A stretch of DNA of 64,000 nucleotides from Porphyridium purpureum (lineage: Eukaryota; Rhodophyta; Bangiophyceae; Porphyridiales; Porphyridiaceae), in NCBI GenBank assembly GCA_008690995.1, contig VRMN01000005.1:930001-994000 (forward strand), in the 5' to 3' direction. Each line of letters opens with the position of its first letter. The stretch's first letter is position 1. The position numbers and the translations under genes are program-made. Under the pieces are notes generated by a model. That model saw only the letters and a list, made by a program, of their open reading frames with translations, was not told where the DNA came from and made no database searches. Shown in pieces: positions 31,714 through 42,014 of this stretch.

Positions 31714-33633
31714 ATGGACGACGCGCTGCGCGAGCGCAATCCGCTGCACGGCTTCTTTTGCAATGAGCGCATTTTGCGCGTGGTGGCTTGTGTGCCTGCG
31801 CCACGCCACGCGCACTTGCTGCACGACTTTAAAGCGTTCGTGGACGCTGCGCTGATCACAGACGTGCATGAGGCGCGCGCCGAATTTCTGCATTTGGCAG
31901 AGTGGCTTGAGCGACTGGAGCGACTCGAGGCAGGAGCGGGAGAAGAAGCGATTATCGGGGCCCCATCAGACTCAATTGATGCACTGAGCGGCGCGCTGGA
32001 CGATGCGCTCGATCGCCATCTTGAGTTGGGCGCATTGAGGCTGCACGCGCCGCCGCCGCTGGATCGACACGAACTTGAGGTGCAACGCGGTCCCGGTACT
32101 GACTGGGTGGCACGATTGGTACCGCAGCAAGATTCAACGACAAAACGTGCTTGGGTCGTGCGCTTGGATGAGATCTGGGACGAGCTGCGCCGCGTCACGG
32201 TGCCAGGTGACGCCACTCGCTCGTCGCTCATTGAACTACCTCATGCCTTCAGTGTGCCTGGTGGACGCTTCCAGGAAGCGTACTACTGGGATTCGTATTG
32301 GGTAGTGAAGGGCTTGCTCATTTGTCGCCGCTTCGGCTGCGCAGAGCGCATTGTGCGTAACTTTTTGTTCCTCGTTCAGCATTTTGGCTTTGTGCCCAAC
32401 GGAAACCGTCTGTACTATCTAAACAGGTCGCAGCCGCCGCTGCTCACACTCATGGTTGCAGAAATCGTGCATGCACTGGATGCCGATGGTCAAGTCGAGC
32501 GTGCTCTGGGGCTAGCCTCGGAGAGTGTTCCGCTGCTCCTGCGGGAGCATCAATTCTGGCGAACGCACAGAGCAGTCGACACGTATCCGCCTCTGAGCCA
32601 ATACAGGGTACCGACGGAATGTCCTCGCCCAGAGTCGTTTCGTGACGACTGGACCTCGGGAAGCGCATTTGCCCGCACAAGTGCGTCGGAAGTGACACCT
32701 TCGGATCAGCAGCGGCGGCTGTACACAGACTTGGCGTCAGCCGCGGAAAGCGGCATGGACTTTACGTCACGCTGGATGGCGCTCGGTGCGGATCCAGACG
32801 CAACGCTGCGTAAAATTACGGACGACCAGATGAACCGCGACCATAAGCAGGCGCTGACGCGCACCACAACTTTGGTTCCAGTATGCCTCAATTCGATTCT
32901 GGTCAAGGTTGAGCGGGGCATTGCGTCGCTGTGTCGATGGATGCTTCACAAGCAAGAGATGCACGTACAGCAGCAAATGGGTGCTGAGCTCAATCTGAAC
33001 CTTGCCGGGGTTGCAGAAGAGATGGATCTGCTGGCGGCTTCGAGGCAAGACGCCATGAATGCACTGCTGTGGGATGCATCTGCCTGCACCTGGTTTGACT
33101 TTGATTTGGAAAGGAAGACGCGCGTGACAGAGTTGGGGCCTACCGCCGCAAGTTTCATGCCCCTTTGGGCAGGCTGCCTCGGCCCTGATCCTGACGACGC
33201 CGTGGCCGTCGAAAAGATAATTTCTGCACTAGAGAAGAGCGGCCTTGTCCGTGAAGGTGGCGTGGCGACGACACTTGTATGCACGAACGAGCAGTGGGAC
33301 TTTCCGAATGCGTGGCCGCCGGTTCAAGACATCATCGTGGAGGGCCTGGAGACCGTGGCTACCCGGCACGCTTCAACGCGCGCGCGAAAGCTGGCTGAGC
33401 GCATCGCGCTGAGTGTGCTTGGCACCGCTTACGCGGGCTGGCAGGCGACTGGATTCATGTACGAAAAGTATGACGCCACGCACACAGACGGAAAAGGTGG
33501 TGGCGGCGGCGAATATGAATCTGCACAGACCGGTTTTGGGTGGACCAATGGCACTGTGCTGTGTCTGATTGCGAAGTATGGCGCACAGTGGACTCCTTGC
33601 GCTAGCACTGCTACCAATGTCCCGTCTCCTTGA
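31714..33633 (+). CDS. TREH: Trehalase, GH37
   Basis: Encodes 639 residues. It splits trehalose into two glucoses. Both GH37 signatures are intact: P-G-G-R-F-Q-E-A-Y-Y-W-D-S-Y-W at about residue 181, and Q-W-D-F-P-N-A-W-P-P at about 527. The Gly-rich G-G-G-G-E-Y loop lies near the C-terminus. No signal peptide is seen, so a cytosolic neutral-type enzyme is likely. ATG 31714 is the first in frame, and the N-terminus begins with a charged helical region. The gene could act in stress or carbon turnover beside floridoside metabolism, which is inference. It is 75 bases after TRM1. Confidence 0.93.
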   Translation: MDDALRERNPLHGFFCNERILRVVACVPAPRHAHLLHDFKAFVDAALITDVHEARAEFLHLAEWLERLERLEAGAGEEAIIGAPSDSIDALSGALDDALDRHLELGALRLHAPPPLDRHELEVQRGPGTDWVARLVPQQDSTTKRAWVVRLDEIWDELRRVTVPGDATRSSLIELPHAFSVPGGRFQEAYYWDSYWVVKGLLICRRFGCAERIVRNFLFLVQHFGFVPNGNRLYYLNRSQPPLLTLMVAEIVHALDADGQVERALGLASESVPLLLREHQFWRTHRAVDTYPPLSQYRVPTECPRPESFRDDWTSGSAFARTSASEVTPSDQQRRLYTDLASAAESGMDFTSRWMALGADPDATLRKITDDQMNRDHKQALTRTTTLVPVCLNSILVKVERGIASLCRWMLHKQEMHVQQQMGAELNLNLAGVAEEMDLLAASRQDAMNALLWDASACTWFDFDLERKTRVTELGPTAASFMPLWAGCLGPDPDDAVAVEKIISALEKSGLVREGGVATTLVCTNEQWDFPNAWPPVQDIIVEGLETVATRHASTRARKLAERIALSVLGTAYAGWQATGFMYEKYDATHTDGKGGGGGEYESAQTGFGWTNGTVLCLIAKYGAQWTPCASTATNVPSP

Positions 33634-33760
33634 ACCTGAGAAACAGACTAGATGTTCGTTCCCGCAAAGTAGAAAAGGTTTTTTAAAAAAATTGGCACCG
33701 CAGTTTATGCTTTTGACAGCGTCGAGGCGGGGTGTTGGCGAGTTGGAGTGCACGAACCGG

Positions 33761-34138
33761 ATGGACAAGTATTCACGTTCGCGCAAAGCGGTGCGCGCGC
33801 CACCGGCAGTGGTAGACGGCCAACTTTCCAGTAAGCACGGCTCGGCAGATGCGCACGCGTCGGTGCGGGCGGTTGCGCAAGAGCCGCGGCCGCGCGAGGC
33901 ACAGGGGGAAGATGACGAAGAGGAACGCCACCGGCTGCGCATGTTTGACCTGGATCCTCACTATGGGCCCTTTGTGGGCGTGAGTCGCATGGAGCGCTGG
34001 AAGCGCGCCAAGACGTTCGGACTAGAGCCGCCTGACGACGTGCTCCGAATCATCGAGCGAGGACAATACCATGACGTTGCCGACATGATGGGCCAAAATC
34101 TACAGGCGACCAACAAGCGCGCTAAGAAAACCGGCTGA
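33761..34138 (+). CDS. POLD4: DNA polymerase delta small subunit 4
   Basis: Encodes 125 residues; human POLD4 has 107. The conserved C-terminal core F-D-L-x-x-x-Y-G-P-x-x-G-[VI]-[ST]-R-x-x-R-W-x-R-A-K-x-x-G-L-E-P-P spans about residues 63-95. An acidic E-D-D-E-E-E-R stretch precedes it as in other species. POLD4 stabilises Pol delta and contacts PCNA; a canonical PCNA-binding box is not obvious in the basic N-terminus. The frame is open upstream into the trehalase 3' end, but ATG 33761 gives the expected length. Confidence 0.85.
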   Translation: MDKYSRSRKAVRAPPAVVDGQLSSKHGSADAHASVRAVAQEPRPREAQGEDDEEERHRLRMFDLDPHYGPFVGVSRMERWKRAKTFGLEPPDDVLRIIERGQYHDVADMMGQNLQATNKRAKKTG

Positions 34139-34729
34139 TATGTATAACACATCCTGTGATAAAAGCAACCCCGCTCTTCCTTGCTCATATTTCTATCAAA
34201 GATGGGCATAGACGGTCCAGAAAGACGCCTCTCAAAATGTTATGGCAGGCAGACTTTTCATTCCATTACGTCTGGCCAAGTGATGCTCGCCCTGCTCGGT
34301 TCTGTGCGAGACGGCGCGCGTTCCAGGCGCTACTTATTACAATAGAAGATGTCGTACCGAACGTCCGCCAGTTCAGTGCTTGCAAATATCGAGCAGCATA
34401 CAGAGTGGCTAGGTACACATCCGTGCGCAACGCAACAGACGTCACTCTCAAGTCTGATTTCCTCCAAATTCCTTGCCACACAGCTCGGTGACGACCACGG
34501 CATGAGCTTCTGGGAAAGGTTCGAAGGGTGATTAATGGAGCAGAACGCAATGGTCGTGAAGGTGTGAAGGCTGGGCGTAGATGGGGCCTTGTATTATTTG
34601 AAATCAACGATCAACATCTTCGCAGCAAAAACAAAACAGATAAAAGGTAGAGAGAACATGAAATAACGCGCGGCCTTGCAGAAAGGGGCGCGTGTGCCAA
34701 CGCACGTTGTCAAGGAAAACGCTGCGCGT
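34139..34729. other. Intergenic between convergent genes
   Basis: About 590 bases with no supported gene. One 60-codon plus-strand frame has no recognisable feature. It contains the 3' ends of POLD4 and EF-P. Confidence 0.45.
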
Positions 34730-35437
34730 CTACTCATTCGCGCGGCCCAGATACTCGTTCGAAATGGTATCGACCTTGATCTTCTCACCCACTACGATAA
34801 ATAGAGGCACCTTGACCACCGCGCCTGTGATGAGGGTCGCGGGTTTGGAACCGCCTTGCACCGTGTTTCCCTGCACGCCCGGCTCGGTCTCTGCGACTTC
34901 GAGCACCATGGTCTTTGGAATATCCACGCTGAGCACAGTGCCTCCGAAGCTGAGCACATCACAGTCCAGACCCTCATAGATGTACTTGGCGGTATCCTCG
35001 CCAATCTGGTCCATCGTGAGTCGCTCCTCTTCATAGGTGTCCATGTTCATGAAGCAAAAGACATCACCGTCCTTGTAGGTGTGCTGCATGACCACCTTGT
35101 CGAGTTGCGCCTGATTGACGGACTCTCCCGCTCGAAAGGTCTTCTCGACGGTGCCTCCATAGGAGAGATTCTTCAGCTTGGAGCGCACGAACGCGGCGCC
35201 CTTGCCTGGCTTGACATGCAAGAACGAGATGACCTTGTACACCGAGCCGTCCATCTCAATGCTCATGCCGGGCCGGATATCATTACTCGACAACATGCGC
35301 ACCGGCGCCGCTGAGGCGCGCCGCCTCGGTGCGCGCGGCGCCGCCACCGCGCGTCCGCGGCAGACCGCGGCCTTCCACGCGCATCTGGAGCTCGTGGCCC
35401 CTCCCGCAGCCACGCCACTCCCAACAAACCCGATCAT
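34730..35437 (-). CDS. efp: Elongation factor P, organelle-targeted
   Basis: Encodes 235 residues: a 47-residue Arg/Ala-rich leader followed by a full-length bacterial-type EF-P (about 188 residues). EF-P relieves ribosome stalling at polyproline. All three beta-barrel domains are present, ending in the conserved I-S-N-E-Y-L-G-R. The loop lysine that bacteria modify corresponds to Lys79 (H-V-K-P-G-K-G-A-A-F). The leader and bacterial type point to the plastid, with cyanobacterial origin; mitochondria are possible. The upstream frame to 35842 overlaps GC-rich flank, and ATG 35437 fits best. Confidence 0.9.
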   Translation of the reverse strand: MIGFVGSGVAAGGATSSRCAWKAAVCRGRAVAAPRAPRRRASAAPVRMLSSNDIRPGMSIEMDGSVYKVISFLHVKPGKGAAFVRSKLKNLSYGGTVEKTFRAGESVNQAQLDKVVMQHTYKDGDVFCFMNMDTYEEERLTMDQIGEDTAKYIYEGLDCDVLSFGGTVLSVDIPKTMVLEVAETEPGVQGNTVQGGSKPATLITGAVVKVPLFIVVGEKIKVDTISNEYLGRANE

Positions 35438-36744
35438 ATCCCCGCGCGACGCCGGCGTACCGCTCCACTTCCCACGCACCAACCTCTGTCCACTCGAACC
35501 CACGCCCCTCACCGTCACCACCGCCACCGCCCTCCCCCCCGTCACGGCGCGATATCTCCCGCAGCGCAAACGCCGCCGGTCCAGTGCGTCACACGACTGA
35601 ACCGCGCACGCGCGGGTGTGTGCTCGGTGGATCGGGCGATCGCATGGCAATGCGGCGGCGAGCCGGGCGGCCGCGCACGAGTCGGTAGCCCGCGCAGAGA
35701 CGCCGCGCACCATGCGGAGCGCGGCGTGTGGTTGTTCTTCTGTCGCACGCGGATCGGTCTGAGCCAATCGAACGAATCGACGGTAAGCGCGACGCACTTG
35801 CGCGTGGTGCCGGCGCGGGTGGAACATCGAGACTGGCGGCAAGGATGTGGCGTGGGTGCCGTCTTCCAGAATGAGATTGGTGTGTCGCCGTGACGTGGGG
35901 AGAGGTCACAGTTTCATGGACGCAGAGGAACGGCATTCTTGTTTGTTTTTGAGATACGAATTGTTGGGTTTCCCCCTGGCGCGCTTGGCGATAAGAGACG
36001 GCGCAACTTGCCACCACTCGCAGAGATGGAGTAAAGAGGAAGCGGAATTTGAGCAGACAGAGGTTGTCTATCCTGTGCTCGGAGAAGGAGAGGCGTGAGA
36101 TGAGTCTAATGCGGGCTAGAGCAAGGGTGACAGACAGCCCTGCAATATTTTCTGCTGACTGTTCGTGCGGGGGCGGTCCCCCAACGATCTCGTGTCGACG
36201 ACCAATCACACGATCACGCCGCAGCATGGATGGATGAGCAAGTGCAAGACCTCCCACAGCCTCAGCTGTCGCGATGAACAGTCCACATTGAGGGAATTCT
36301 AGTGGGATTCGCCACGATTCCGTTGTTGAAATGCGTGTAGCCGCCGTCAACAAATTGTGACTGAACATGTCGATCGTATCCTGCAGACTAGGCTCGTCGA
36401 GACACATGCAAGAACCAATGATTCTTCGTTTGGGTGCGAGAATCTTGGCCTTCAGGACTCACCTGAGTCTTGTGGCAATGCTTGCGCATCGCGGCGGAAG
36501 GGCAGGGATGAATGAGGCAGACCAGCACGTATCTTTGCTGGTCAAACAATCGTGCCGGACGGCACAAAATTCACACCCGCACATCGCTAGCAAGGCAGAT
36601 ATAAAGAGTTTGGTCTGCTCGGCGCTTGGCGCTTGACGTTTGGGATTGGTGCTCACACATACAAAAGTCGCGCCTTTATCTTCCATTTCCAGCGCGCGAA
36701 CACTATTGACATATTTTGATCCACCGATTCTTCGCCTCCTCTTG
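35438..36744. other. Gap of 1.3 kb without a recognisable gene
   Basis: Very GC-rich near 35440-35720 (EF-P promoter side), then more neutral. No frame has a domain or credible start. No repeat stands out. Confidence 0.45.
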
Positions 36745-37576
36745 TCACCTCTCCGCGGCCTTGCGGCACCACTCGACCACCGCGCGCTTGTTCTTGGGCA
36801 GACCACCCAACGCGTTGTCGAGCTCAGGGTCCAAATTCCACCGCACCTCGTGCGCCTCCTTGCTGCGCGGCCTTGCGGAACCGCTCGGCCGTCGTGTGCT
36901 GAGTCTCGCGCATACAGCCCAGCCCCTGTTGATACACGGAACCCATTCGACACTGCGAGAAGGCGATTGCCACCTGCGCCGCCTTATGGTGTCAAAACCA
37001 TGCTTCCCTGTCATTATTGTTTGTGAACTCCTCGATCTGACCTCGTCGCTGCGAGCCTACTGCGTGGCGGCGCGCTTGCCGCGCTTGGGCCTCTAACGCT
37101 TACAGGCATTCGGATCCGGCCAAACTGCCGAGTTTCACGGCCTTGACATACCACACCTTGGCGAGCTTCCTGTTCTGCGAGACTCCTCGCCCAGAGTGGT
37201 GGCAGCGGCCAAACTCAATCATGGCGTCTACGTATTCTTTCTCAGCAGCTGCGCGCACCTAAACCGCGCCATGCTCCAAGTGCTGGCTCATGCCGAGCGT
37301 ACCGTCGAGCAAAATCTTGCCAAGCCGGAAACGGCCTTCGACGGTAACTGCTTCTGCAGATTGCTTAATGCAATCGTACGCATTCGTCATGTTCCCCGCT
37401 TGCTCCAACTCTTCTGTGAAACAGAGCCGTTCATCAACACTCAGCACTTGCACGTGCACAGGCCGGTATCCACTAGGCCCCGCAAGGCTGCCTTTAGCGC
37501 TTGATGGTGCGGCTCCTGACCGACCACCAGATGCCACCGTGACCTTTGAAATTTTTCCTGTAAACACACGAACCAC
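36745..37576 (-). pseudogene. Decayed Sel1-repeat protein gene
   Basis: Reading the minus strand from 37440 downward shows successive Sel1-like units in more than one frame. One has E-G-R-F-R-L-G-K-I-L-L-D-G. Another has A-M-I-E-F-G-R-C-H-H-S-G-R-G-V-S-Q-N-R-K. A third has Y-Q-Q-G-L-G..F-R-K-A-A-Q-Q-G, and the last has G-G-L-P-K-N-K-R-A-V-V-E-W-C-R-K-A-A. Each matches the Sel1 pattern A..LG..Y..G.GV..[DN]..KA..W..KAA..G. They are separated by at least two stops and at least two frame changes, so the gene is dead, unless unusual introns exist. Sel1 proteins are adaptor scaffolds (HRD1/ERAD-like or bacterial-type); the parent gene is unknown. Confidence 0.6.
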
Positions 37577-38645
37577 ACAGGAATTGCCCGAGCTACGCGA
37601 TGGTCATCATTGGCGCTTGCTTGTGGCCTCGGTTTGTATAGTAAATCGTGGTGGTTTTGATATTAAAGGTAGCGAGGCTTCGGTCATTTTAGCATAGTAA
37701 ATTGCCTTTCATTTGCTCATGAAAAAGGATAATTCACTGCGAAAAGAACGAACTCAGGAGTGTGACTCATTTTTATTTCATAGAAACGTGCTTTGGTATA
37801 AGAAAGTGAGCGAGTGAAAATGGGACAAAAGCGCTTGTGTTTGTGATGCATTGCATCGCGATCCCGAGGGAACAGCTCGTGAGCACCGAGTGACGCTGAG
37901 CGATTTGGTGCTCGCACTTATCAAGATGAGGTCGGGGCGGCGAAGAAGGTCTGGTTTAGGTTCGACGTACGGTGCTGCGGAGGGCGGGCCGGCGGGCAGG
38001 CGGTGGACTGCGGGGAGTGAGTAGTGGCGGTGTCGGGCGCAAGCATATGCGTATGTACGCGAAGTGCTCCACTGAATTCGCTCCCTTCTGCGGAAGTCTT
38101 TAGATACTGAAAGTTCCCACGCCGTAAACGCACGCTCGGCGATCTGGCAGCCGAGGCATTGAGCAGTTCGTTGAAAGCTCGAAGGCATGTAGGGTTGGGA
38201 AGAAACATATGCTGCGTTGTGTTTGTGCTTAAAGTCCCAGCGTCGTGTCTGATGCCTCAGTGAAGACTGCACAATCTCGGGCGCCAAGCACGCTTCGGGG
38301 CGAGGTCAGACACTAAGCGCACTCGTCGGTCCCAAAGGCCGTTTGTTACGTTCAGTGGTGCTTGCAGACTGGGAACGGAGCGCGCTCGCCCAGCTCGCAC
38401 AGCTCGCCCAGCTCGCCCAGCTCGTGCACACTGCGCAGTGCCGGTAGAATGTCCGATCTGGCCGCGCACCGCTCGTTGTACGAGAGCGACCGGCGGGCCG
38501 TCTCAGCGCGATCCATGACGCCGGCTCCGTTGCTAAATCATTTACTTTTGTAATCCGTGCAATTCTTTTCGCGTCGTATTTCTCGAAGGCCTCACTGAGC
38601 GCCCCGCGCGCAAGAATGCTTCAACTTTGCAAGACTGGAGTGTGC
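37577..38645. other. Intergenic with short minisatellite
   Basis: No supported gene. AT-rich around 37670-37800. Around 38385-38426 the 9-mer CAGCTCGCC repeats about five times. Confidence 0.45.
38385..38426. repeat. 9-bp minisatellite CAGCTCGCC
   Basis: About 4.7 near-perfect copies of CAGCTCGCC in tandem, with single-base variants in the second and last copies. Confidence 0.75.
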
Positions 38646-40667
38646 CTAATACAAATCGCGATTACGCACGAACGAGCGAAACTGATTCAGGACAAGACCG
38701 GGGCGATGCGTGCGCTTGTGCGAGATACGATTGTTAACCTCGCCTTCGAGGTACTTGACGATGGTCAGGTTGATGACGTCAAATACATAATCATCGAAGC
38801 GGATCCACCCACAGTCGGCAAGCTCGGCTTCAACAAAAATCGGACCCGTCATGATCTGGCCGGACGGAAATTCTCGGACAATGGAGTGTTCGTCGGCAAG
38901 GTCACGTCCTCGGTCGGTGATCGACCAAAATTGCTTGATTCCTTTGCCATGAAAGCAATTCACAAAATTTGACATGTTCGTGATCCTGATCCGGCCGCGA
39001 AGTAGCCCCGCCGACAGCGTCCGAATTCCCATACTATCCTCAAGAAGCGTGATGAGAATCAATATTGCGGTCAATAGCGTCACCACGTTAATTACGTGCG
39101 TCGTCCAATCTGAGTTTCCGAATATCGTCGTAAGGACGCTCACGACGATGGCGAAAGTCCACATGCTCATCGCAACAGAGCGCGTCAACCAGTCGGCGGC
39201 ATAAAGTTTGTCATGATGAACCACTATCGCACGACTTCTGAAAGGTTCGATTTTGATGGTGTTAGTGTATGACGTGTCAAGTAACACTACACTGTCCCAC
39301 ACTCGAATGCGATAAGTAAACTCGTCACCATCATGCATTGGTACATTGCGAAACACGGGTCTAAGCGCAACCAACACCAGCATGTTGCTCAACATAAGTG
39401 CAATCAACAGAGGAAATCCGACCTTTTCGGCTGCGGCGATCGCTGCAGGATTGTACGTACGAAAGGGCCACATAAAGTCTCTTAGCATCCCGTCAATGTT
39501 GGAGGGCTTGTTGTTCTCGGATATCAGTGATGCCAACTCTTGTACCTCCTCATCATCAGGATCAACAAAATCCAATACCAACGCAAGAGATTCGTTCTTC
39601 CATGAGTGCCAAAGAGCTTTGAGCATTTGCAAAGTTGTCTCATTGACCTCACCGCTGATTAGAAAGGGCGCTAGCGCTTTGAACAGTGCATTGTCCAGTC
39701 GTATAATACGACTGTTTCCATAATGCGACCGAAGTGCTGTACCTGAACCGATCAGATTCGTCATCGTGCCACTGACCTTGCTTTTTCTTTGGTCCCTTTG
39801 TGGGACGAAAGTCGGCAAGCTCTTGTCGTTCTCTACATCGAGTACATTCAGCACCTTTGCACGCGGCTCGAGGTCATGGTCCATCCCGAGCTTGTAGTCA
39901 CTTCGTTTCATGCCTCCGTGATTCCCGCCTGGCAACGGATAAAACTTGATCACGTCCTTTTGCCTGAAGTCTGCGATAGCCAACTCGAGTTCGAAGATTT
40001 CTTTTTCGTGCGCTTTCAGAACGGCCCTCGGCGGTCGCACAGAAAAACCATTGGCAAGTGAGTCTGGGTTTAGATCCTCCACACAGCCGACGCCAACTTT
40101 GTCGATTAAACTCATGATCCTCTTTGCAATACTCAGAAATCTGAACATGCGCCGAGTATGCTCGGGCGTCTCGGACAAGAAAAGAAACTTCAGGGATGAG
40201 CGATTGCTTCGACCTTGATGAGGAAGTAGTTGGTTGCCACGACATTCTGGACCATCAGCCGCGCCGGTTTGCAAATTACCGGGTCCTGCTGGTGCTGCAT
40301 CATGACATTGCTCATGATTGAGACACTGGACTGCTGATTCTTCGAACTCAAGTCTTCCTTGGCTGATCGACTCGGCTCGACGAATAAGATCGCGTCGTTC
40401 AAGATATTTCTCATATTTGGGGCAGTTGCATACGTTTCCGGCTCGGCGAAAGAAACGGGCAAAGACATGGCGAGGCTGCGCACTGGCGGCAGCGCACCGG
40501 TACTCGTTCAAATCATGATCAATATCACCCACTACCATGTCTAGCGAGCTTTCGGACGAAACCGAGCCGTTCTCTATGTCACTCATATAATGTCCCTCGA
40601 CTTCCAAGTTGATGCGCTCTCCATCCTCTTCACTAGCCTCGTAGCTAGAGGAGGATCCGGGAAACAT
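38646..40667 (-). CDS. Uncharacterised multi-pass membrane protein
   Basis: Encodes 673 residues, not recognised. The N-terminal half is soluble and charged. Three hydrophobic spans are clear in the second half (F-P-L-L-I-A-L-M-L-S-N-M-L-V-L-V-A-L; A-M-S-M-W-T-F-A-I-V-V-S-V-L; V-I-N-V-V-T-L-L-T-A-I-L-I-L-I), with an extracytosolic-looking loop between the first two. Base composition is visibly more AT-rich than in neighbouring genes, with frequent A/T-ending codons. The open frame extends 37 codons before ATG 40667 without an ATG, so the 5' end may be truncated or spliced. No transport signature is seen. Confidence 0.55.
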   Translation of the reverse strand: MFPGSSSSYEASEEDGERINLEVEGHYMSDIENGSVSSESSLDMVVGDIDHDLNEYRCAAASAQPRHVFARFFRRAGNVCNCPKYEKYLERRDLIRRAESISQGRLEFEESAVQCLNHEQCHDAAPAGPGNLQTGAADGPECRGNQLLPHQGRSNRSSLKFLFLSETPEHTRRMFRFLSIAKRIMSLIDKVGVGCVEDLNPDSLANGFSVRPPRAVLKAHEKEIFELELAIADFRQKDVIKFYPLPGGNHGGMKRSDYKLGMDHDLEPRAKVLNVLDVENDKSLPTFVPQRDQRKSKVSGTMTNLIGSGTALRSHYGNSRIIRLDNALFKALAPFLISGEVNETTLQMLKALWHSWKNESLALVLDFVDPDDEEVQELASLISENNKPSNIDGMLRDFMWPFRTYNPAAIAAAEKVGFPLLIALMLSNMLVLVALRPVFRNVPMHDGDEFTYRIRVWDSVVLLDTSYTNTIKIEPFRSRAIVVHHDKLYAADWLTRSVAMSMWTFAIVVSVLTTIFGNSDWTTHVINVVTLLTAILILITLLEDSMGIRTLSAGLLRGRIRITNMSNFVNCFHGKGIKQFWSITDRGRDLADEHSIVREFPSGQIMTGPIFVEAELADCGWIRFDDYVFDVINLTIVKYLEGEVNNRISHKRTHRPGLVLNQFRSFVRNRDLY

Positions 40668-41335
40668 TCTTGAGAAAACCTTTAACCGCTCCGTCCGTGG
40701 GTCCGGAAGAAGACCCACGAAGTGAAAACCTTCGTCGACTGTGGCAAGTGACACACGCGCGTTCGCAAGAGGGTGCAAAGCGGAACGCAGTGCTTAAATG
40801 CGCTTCACCGACTGCCCGCCACCCTCCTTCGCAACAAGACCACAGTGCTCTTCTTATTGTCAGCAATGAGCTTGCGTGCAAGCTCGAGTGGAACCTTCGC
40901 GACGTTTTCCATGATGAACCAAGCGGAGCGTAGTTAAAAGATTAACGAATTTTTTTCCTCTTAACATGGTGCAAGTTTCTTTCGATGAGACGCTTTGTTG
41001 CGGGCGCTACGATTAACGGCCCGGCGAATGCATCTTAGAAAACGAGAACTATTCAGCAAACCCAGAAGAAGACAGCACACGCGTGCGTCAGAGTCTCTCA
41101 CGCAGTTCTTCCCATTACATCCCGCCAGGATCAAGCACAAAATATTCTCTCACCCACAGTGCCGAGCGCCCTTGGTGGCCGGACTCCGCAACGCCACACC
41201 ATGCATTTTGTGCACTCACGCAGCCACGTCTTACGTCTGCAACGTTTTTCTGAAGGATTTGCACGTTTTTTGCACGCAAATTGGGGCCGATGCACACTAG
41301 GGTTGCATCGGTAAATGCAGAATGCATTGCATTTT
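40668..41335. other. Intergenic, nothing recognised
   Basis: No frame has a recognisable domain. AT-rich around 40930-40970. Confidence 0.4.
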
Positions 41336-41338
41336 TGA

Positions 41339-42014
41339 ATGCCGCTGTGTCCGGTCGATGGTAGTCGGACGCATCTGCCGTTAAAACTACGTGAAAAGTC
41401 CGTCCACTTTATGAGCAGACCTGCCCTGAGAATGCATCGAATCTCGCGGCTTTGGCGGAGAGGCGTTTTTACTTGGTTTGTGCAGTGTGGATCGCGTCGA
41501 GGGTGTGATGGCACAGCGTCAACGTGCCGACTTGGAGCGGTACGTCGACCGGTTGCGGCGCGGTAACTCGACAGAGTGAAGAGCTGGTCGTGTCGCCCTT
41601 GGACGCGGGGCGTGTGTACTGGGTATACGCCAGGCATGCTGCATCGGCGAGTCACATGCAGAAAAATATCATCGTGGTAGACTGCTGTTGTTGGTGGGGT
41701 CATGCAGTGCTCACACTCGCTCACGCGCATCCGGAGGGGTACCTGACTGTTATGGACGTGAATTGCCTTGCGCTTGAAATTGCTGCGCAACGCGCACACC
41801 AAGCATAACTAGAAAATGTCTGGGCATAGACTGGAAATGCTGTTGATATTCAATGTCACAATGGCCTCGCTGTCGGTCTGAATGCGTGTGGAACGGCATC
41901 TGATGCCGCCGTAGGCCCTGAACCTGTGCGCGCCTTTTATGGCTGTAACACCACTGGAAAATGTATTTCGCGGAGAGCAGAATTACTGGCATTATATCCG
42001 CACAGCCGAAATCA
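41339..42014 (+). pseudogene. Relic of an RsmC-like methyltransferase gene
   Basis: Around 41664-41800 one frame reads V-V-D-C-C-C-W-W-G-H-A-V-L-T-L-A-H-A-H-P, then L-T-V-M-D-V-N-C-L-A-L-E-I-A. This follows the SAM-binding core of small-domain rRNA guanine-N2 methyltransferases (RsmC/RlmG: D.GCG.G.L.LA...P...........D.N..AL..A). The Gly-rich loop is replaced by Cys and Trp. A plausible continuation V-D-I-Q-C-H-N-G-L-A lies after a frame change near 41850, and a possible N-terminal part near 41370-41500. The gene looks broken at two or more places. Assignment rests on one short block. Confidence 0.4.

Noticed and set aside
34349-34531. 60-codon plus-strand frame between POLD4 and EF-P
   Set aside because: Short, no recognisable feature, and lies where only 3' ends are expected.
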